NCBI GenBank assembly: GCA_019114885.1
Contig: DXEQ01000005.1
Coordinates: 1 to 25,716 of the forward strand
From: Candidatus Anaerobutyricum stercoripullorum
Lineage (GTDB): Bacteria > Bacillota > Clostridia > Lachnospirales > Lachnospiraceae
Length of the DNA stretch: 25,716 nucleotides
Direction: 5' to 3'
Shown here: positions 23,167 through 25,716 of the stretch, in pieces
Layout: every line of letters begins with the position of its first letter
Numbering within the stretch: position 1 is the first letter of the stretch
Made by a program: the position numbers and the translations under genes
The notes under the pieces: model-generated
Seen by the model: the letters and a program-made list of their open reading frames with translations, nothing else
Database searches by the model: none
Told to the model about the DNA's origin: nothing

Positions 23167-23189
23167 GGCCGGACAGGGGAGCATATAAT
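23161..23189 (+). promoter_or_regulatory. Possible sigma-E-type promoter for the SipL-like gene
   Basis: GCATAAG (23161-23167), a 14-base spacer and CATATAAT (23182-23189). The -10 differs from CATACAnT at one position and the -35 from KMATATT at two. The -35 overlaps the stop codon of the upstream gene. sipL is sigma-E-dependent in C. difficile, which supports the call. A TATAAT inside the -10 could also serve sigma-A. Confidence 0.45.
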
Positions 23190-23248
23190 GCATAGAAATG
23201 AGAAGAGTATCACCTGGGCGCAAAGCGGCGGTGTTGATGGAGGGTTTT

Positions 23249-24835
23249 ATGAAGATTGAAAAGAAAACAGTACAGTCAGGAATCTTAAAGCTGGAAAAAA
23301 ATGTACAGATCACCATAGATCAGGATATGAATGTGCCGGATACGAAGCCGGATGTGGAGAAAATCGTGGAGAGCCGCGGGGAAGTCCATATCGATGAGGT
23401 GGAGATCATGACGGACCGCATCCGCATCCGGGGTATGTTTTTTGTGCAGCTCCTCTATTTGAGCGCGGAGAAGGAGCAGAAGATCTCCTGCATGGAGCAT
23501 GAGTTCGCTCTGGAAGAGTTCATGAATGTGGAGGGGGCGCAGCCCACAGATACGGCCAGAGTGATGGTGGACCTGGAAGATCTGACCGTGTCCGTCATCA
23601 ATTCCAGAAAATGCGGCGTCCGCTCCGTACTGTTTTTTCATATACATATCTCCGAGACCAAATTTGTGGAGTGCAGCGTGGGTGTGGAGAAAAGAGGAAA
23701 TGTACAGTGCCTCTACGAGTCCGTTCCGATGACGGAGATCGTTCTCTACAAAAAAGATATTCAGCGGATCCGGGCGGAGGTATCCCTGCCGGCAGGCAAA
23801 CCTAACATCCGGGAGATTCTGTGGAATTCCATGCAGCTTCGGGATGTGGATGTGCGGATGCAGGAGGGAAAGCTCTCCATCCGGGGCGAGCTGTTTCTCT
23901 TTATCCTCTACCGGGGCGAGGAGGAACAGGGGCCGGTACAGTATTACGACTGGGAGATTCCGTTTACCAGCGAGCTGGAATGCAGCGACAGCCGGGAAAA
24001 TCTCATCGGCAGTATCGCGGCCTCTCTGGGCAGTCACCAGTCGGTCGTCAAGCCGGATGAGGACGGAGAACCGCGCAGTGTGGAAGTGGACGCGGTGCTG
24101 GAGCTGGATCTTAAAGGATACCGTGAATTTCAGATGCCGGTGCTCAAAGACATGTACGCCTGCAGCCGGAGGCTCCGGCTCAAGACCCGGCCGGTGGCAT
24201 TTGAGAATCTGATCTTCCAGAACAACGCCAAGACAAAGGTGAATCACCGGGCTGTCTCCGCGGGGGACCCGCACCGGCTGCTGCAGGTGCTCAACGTGGA
24301 GGGAACCGTAAAGATCGAAGATTTTAAATTTGAAGAGAAGGGCATTGCCACGGAAGGGCTCATCTTTGCGAAAGTGCTCTATATCGCGGGGGATGACGGC
24401 GCGCCGATCCAGTCAAAAGAGGTGGTCATTCCGTTTGAATATCTGGTGGAGACCCAGTCCTTAAGTCCGTCCAACCGCTGTGAGATCCGGGGCGTGCTGG
24501 AGCAGATCGGCGGCTATGTGGTGGACGGCAATGAGCTGGAGATCCGCGCGGTGGCGGGAATCTACGTGACCGGATTTGACCGGGTTGCCATGGATATGAT
24601 CGATGAGGTGGAGGAACTGCCATGCGACGAGGAGGAACTGGCCAGAATCCCGTCCATGACCGGATATATCGTCAAAAACGGCGATACCCTCTGGATGATC
24701 GCCAAAAACTGCGGTACGACCATCGACAAGATCCGTCAGTACAATGAAAATGTGGAGGAGCCGCTGGAAGAAGGGCAGAAACTCTTTCTGATCAAGGCCA
24801 TGGACGGAATTGGTCTTGACGATATCACACAATAA
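23249..24835 (+). CDS. sipL: SipL-like spore morphogenetic protein (DUF3794 repeats and LysM)
   Basis: A 528-residue protein with three DUF3794 repeats, recognised by parallel blocks: VPDTKPDVEKIVESRGEV (about 29-46), LPAGKPNIREILWNSMQL (about 180-200) and VSAGDPHRLLQVLNVEGTV (about 345-365), each followed by a beta segment ending in LLY or LYR/LYI. A C-terminal LysM domain (472-516, GYIVKNGDTLW) completes it. In C. difficile, SipL binds SpoIVA through its LysM domain and is needed to assemble the coat around the forespore. The frame is open upstream to 23198, but GGAGGG five bases before the ATG at 23249 decides the start. It lies 82 bases after the PrcB-like gene, with a probable sigma-E promoter in the gap. 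The ribU promoter lies within its last 20 bases. Confidence 0.88.
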   Translation: MKIEKKTVQSGILKLEKNVQITIDQDMNVPDTKPDVEKIVESRGEVHIDEVEIMTDRIRIRGMFFVQLLYLSAEKEQKISCMEHEFALEEFMNVEGAQPTDTARVMVDLEDLTVSVINSRKCGVRSVLFFHIHISETKFVECSVGVEKRGNVQCLYESVPMTEIVLYKKDIQRIRAEVSLPAGKPNIREILWNSMQLRDVDVRMQEGKLSIRGELFLFILYRGEEEQGPVQYYDWEIPFTSELECSDSRENLIGSIAASLGSHQSVVKPDEDGEPRSVEVDAVLELDLKGYREFQMPVLKDMYACSRRLRLKTRPVAFENLIFQNNAKTKVNHRAVSAGDPHRLLQVLNVEGTVKIEDFKFEEKGIATEGLIFAKVLYIAGDDGAPIQSKEVVIPFEYLVETQSLSPSNRCEIRGVLEQIGGYVVDGNELEIRAVAGIYVTGFDRVAMDMIDEVEELPCDEEELARIPSMTGYIVKNGDTLWMIAKNCGTTIDKIRQYNENVEEPLEEGQKLFLIKAMDGIGLDDITQ

Positions 24836-24844
24836 TGCTATGAT
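24816..24844 (+). promoter_or_regulatory. Sigma-A-type promoter of ribU
   Basis: TTGACG (24816-24821), a 17-base spacer and TATGAT (24839-24844). The -35 lies inside the end of the SipL-like gene. Transcription would begin near 24851, just before the FMN riboswitch. Confidence 0.8.
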
Positions 24845-24861
24845 AAAAACCAGAAAAATCT

Positions 24862-25065
24862 GTTTCAGGGCGAGGTGTAATTCCTCACTGGTGGTGACAG
24901 GACGGAGCAGTCACAGACGGCTGCCTGAGCCTTAAGTCCACGAGCCGCAGCGGACTTTACGACAGACGGGAGCGCTATAAGCGCTGCCGCCGGAAGAGAG
25001 CGTCGGGTCCCGGGCCGAATGGGTCAGAATCCCATACCAACGGTTATAGTCCGGATGAAAGAAAC
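24862..25065 (+). promoter_or_regulatory. FMN riboswitch (RFN element)
   Basis: The conserved aptamer blocks are present in order: TTCAGGGCGAGGTGTAATTC and CTCACTGGTGGTGA at the 5' side, AAGTCCACGAGCC in the centre (24934 onward), and ACGGTTATAGTCCGGATGAA at the 3' side. GTTTC (24862-24866) and GAAAC (25061-25065) close the P1 stem. The variable arms are large, including hairpins AAGTCC/GGACTT and AGCGC/GCGCT (24971-24985), so the aptamer is about 200 bases, longer than most. FMN binding should favour the terminator downstream and shut off the riboflavin transporter gene. Confidence 0.95.
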
Positions 25066-25090
25066 GAGAGATGCGATATGTTTTTTTGTT

Positions 25091-25121
25091 GTCCTGAGAT
25101 TTTTATTTCAGGACTTTTTTT
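25091..25121 (+). terminator. Riboswitch-controlled terminator before ribU
   Basis: GTCCTGA (25091-25097) pairs with TCAGGAC (25108-25114) and is followed by seven T. It lies 26 bases after the aptamer and 107 bases before ribU, as expected for FMN-dependent attenuation. The rest of the leader to 25228 holds no recognisable gene. Confidence 0.9.
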
Positions 25122-25228
25122 ATTCCACAGAAATTGCGTTTCCGTGGATAAAAATCAATAAAACGCTTCGCATCGGCAACACCTGGCAGATTCTTCGAAA
25201 AAATAATCATTTTTGAGGAGGAATTTGC

Positions 25229-25716
25229 ATGTCAGACGAAAAACTGCGCCGCCATCAGGCGCGCGCCAAAGCAGAAACACATCCACAGGTCGGAGTCAGC
25301 TCTTATGATGGAGCCAGCCGCACCAAAAAGATGGTCACCATGGCCATGATGGTCGCCATATCGGTGACGCTTGTATACCTGATTCATTTCCCGATCATGC
25401 CGATGGTTCCGTTTCTGGAGTATGATCCGGCGGATATCCCGATTCTGATCGGTACATTTGCCTTCGGGCCGGTCGTGGGGCTGATCCTCACCGTCGTTAC
25501 TGCGGTGGTCCAGGGGCTGACCGTCAGCGCAGCGAGCGGACTTTACGGCATTCTGATGCACGTGATCGCCACGGGAGTCCTTGTCGTAGCAGCCGGCTCA
25601 ATCTACCGGCATAAAAAGACGAGAACAATGGCGGTTGTGGCGTTATTGTGCGGCATGGCTGCGATGGCGGTTGTCATGATGGGTGCAAATATGGTGATCA
25701 CACCGATTTTTATGGG
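25229..25716 (+). CDS. ribU: Riboflavin ECF transporter S component RibU (3' end outside window)
   Basis: An open frame of 162 codons that runs off the right edge. About 35 polar residues (MSDEKLRRHQARAKAE and following) precede the first helix (MVTMAMMVAISVTLVYLIHF). The block FLEYDPADIPILIGTFAFGP is diagnostic of RibU, the substrate-binding membrane subunit that takes up riboflavin with a shared energy-coupling module. Further helices follow (VVGLILTVVTAVVQGL and onward). GAGGAGG lies 6-7 bases before the ATG. The FMN riboswitch upstream confirms the vitamin. The polar N-terminal extension is longer than in many RibU proteins. Confidence 0.93.
   Translation, partial: MSDEKLRRHQARAKAETHPQVGVSSYDGASRTKKMVTMAMMVAISVTLVYLIHFPIMPMVPFLEYDPADIPILIGTFAFGPVVGLILTVVTAVVQGLTVSAASGLYGILMHVIATGVLVVAAGSIYRHKKTRTMAVVALLCGMAAMAVVMMGANMVITPIFM

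Noticed and set aside
22546..23316. Upstream extension of the cca frame by 257 codons
   Set aside because: The extension has no family sequence and lies opposite the PrcB-like gene. A ribosome binding site fits the start at 22545.
25019..25216. A 65-codon plus-strand frame in the ribU leader
   Set aside because: It overlaps the FMN aptamer and its terminator; the sequence is explained by RNA structure.

Overview
The window reads as a moderately GC-rich, spore-forming member of the Clostridia, most likely Lachnospiraceae. This is inferred from gene content, not from a search. The evidence is the spore genes (bofA, a SipL-type DUF3794/LysM protein, a CotS-family protein), a Gram-positive Tad pilus locus with an Flp1-type pilin and an FHA protein, a YfhO protein, a DUF1002 protein, the dnaX-ybaB-recR cluster, and strong AGGAGG-type ribosome binding sites. 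No mobile element, CRISPR array, rRNA or tRNA gene was seen.

Layout. 1-3495: the end of a cell-envelope polysaccharide region (C-terminal tail of an unidentified gene, a family 2 glycosyltransferase, a YfhO membrane protein). 3529-4693: a secreted DUF1002 protein facing bofA, with overlapping 3' ends. 4859-14780: one long Tad operon behind a strong sigma-A-type promoter. Its order is a TadZ-like protein without a P-loop, the CpaF ATPase, TadB, a TadC with a large extra loop, Flp pilin, a DUF5702 pseudopilin (probable TadG counterpart), two TadE-like pseudopilins, and a DUF6382-FHA membrane protein. 14861-15889: a rhomboid protease with its own promoter. 16088-22545 (minus strand): pfkA, recR, ybaB, dnaX, a CotS-like pseudokinase and cca. 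22681-24835: a PrcB-domain membrane or lipoprotein and the SipL-like spore protein. 24816 to the end: a sigma-A promoter, an FMN riboswitch with terminator, and ribU, which runs off the window.

How the genes work together. CpaF powers pilus assembly on the TadB/TadC membrane platform. The Flp pilin and three pseudopilins carry prepilin-type cleavage motifs, but no prepilin peptidase is encoded here, so it must lie elsewhere. dnaX, ybaB and recR serve replication and repair. bofA and sipL carry plausible sigma-E promoters, which ties them to the mother cell during sporulation. FMN controls riboflavin uptake through the riboswitch.

The most unusual part is the second half of the Tad operon. 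It is rich in short tandem repeats: a 48-bp array, a Gly/Ser linker and two 33-bp arrays inside genes, plus a 38-bp array between genes that forms a chain of overlapping micro-ORFs. One pseudopilin ends in two Cys/His modules that look metal-binding. Further points are the missing P-loop in the TadZ-like protein, an Asp-to-Asn change in the phosphofructokinase active-site motif, a CotS-family protein without its catalytic Asp, and a readable antiterminator in the FMN riboswitch leader.
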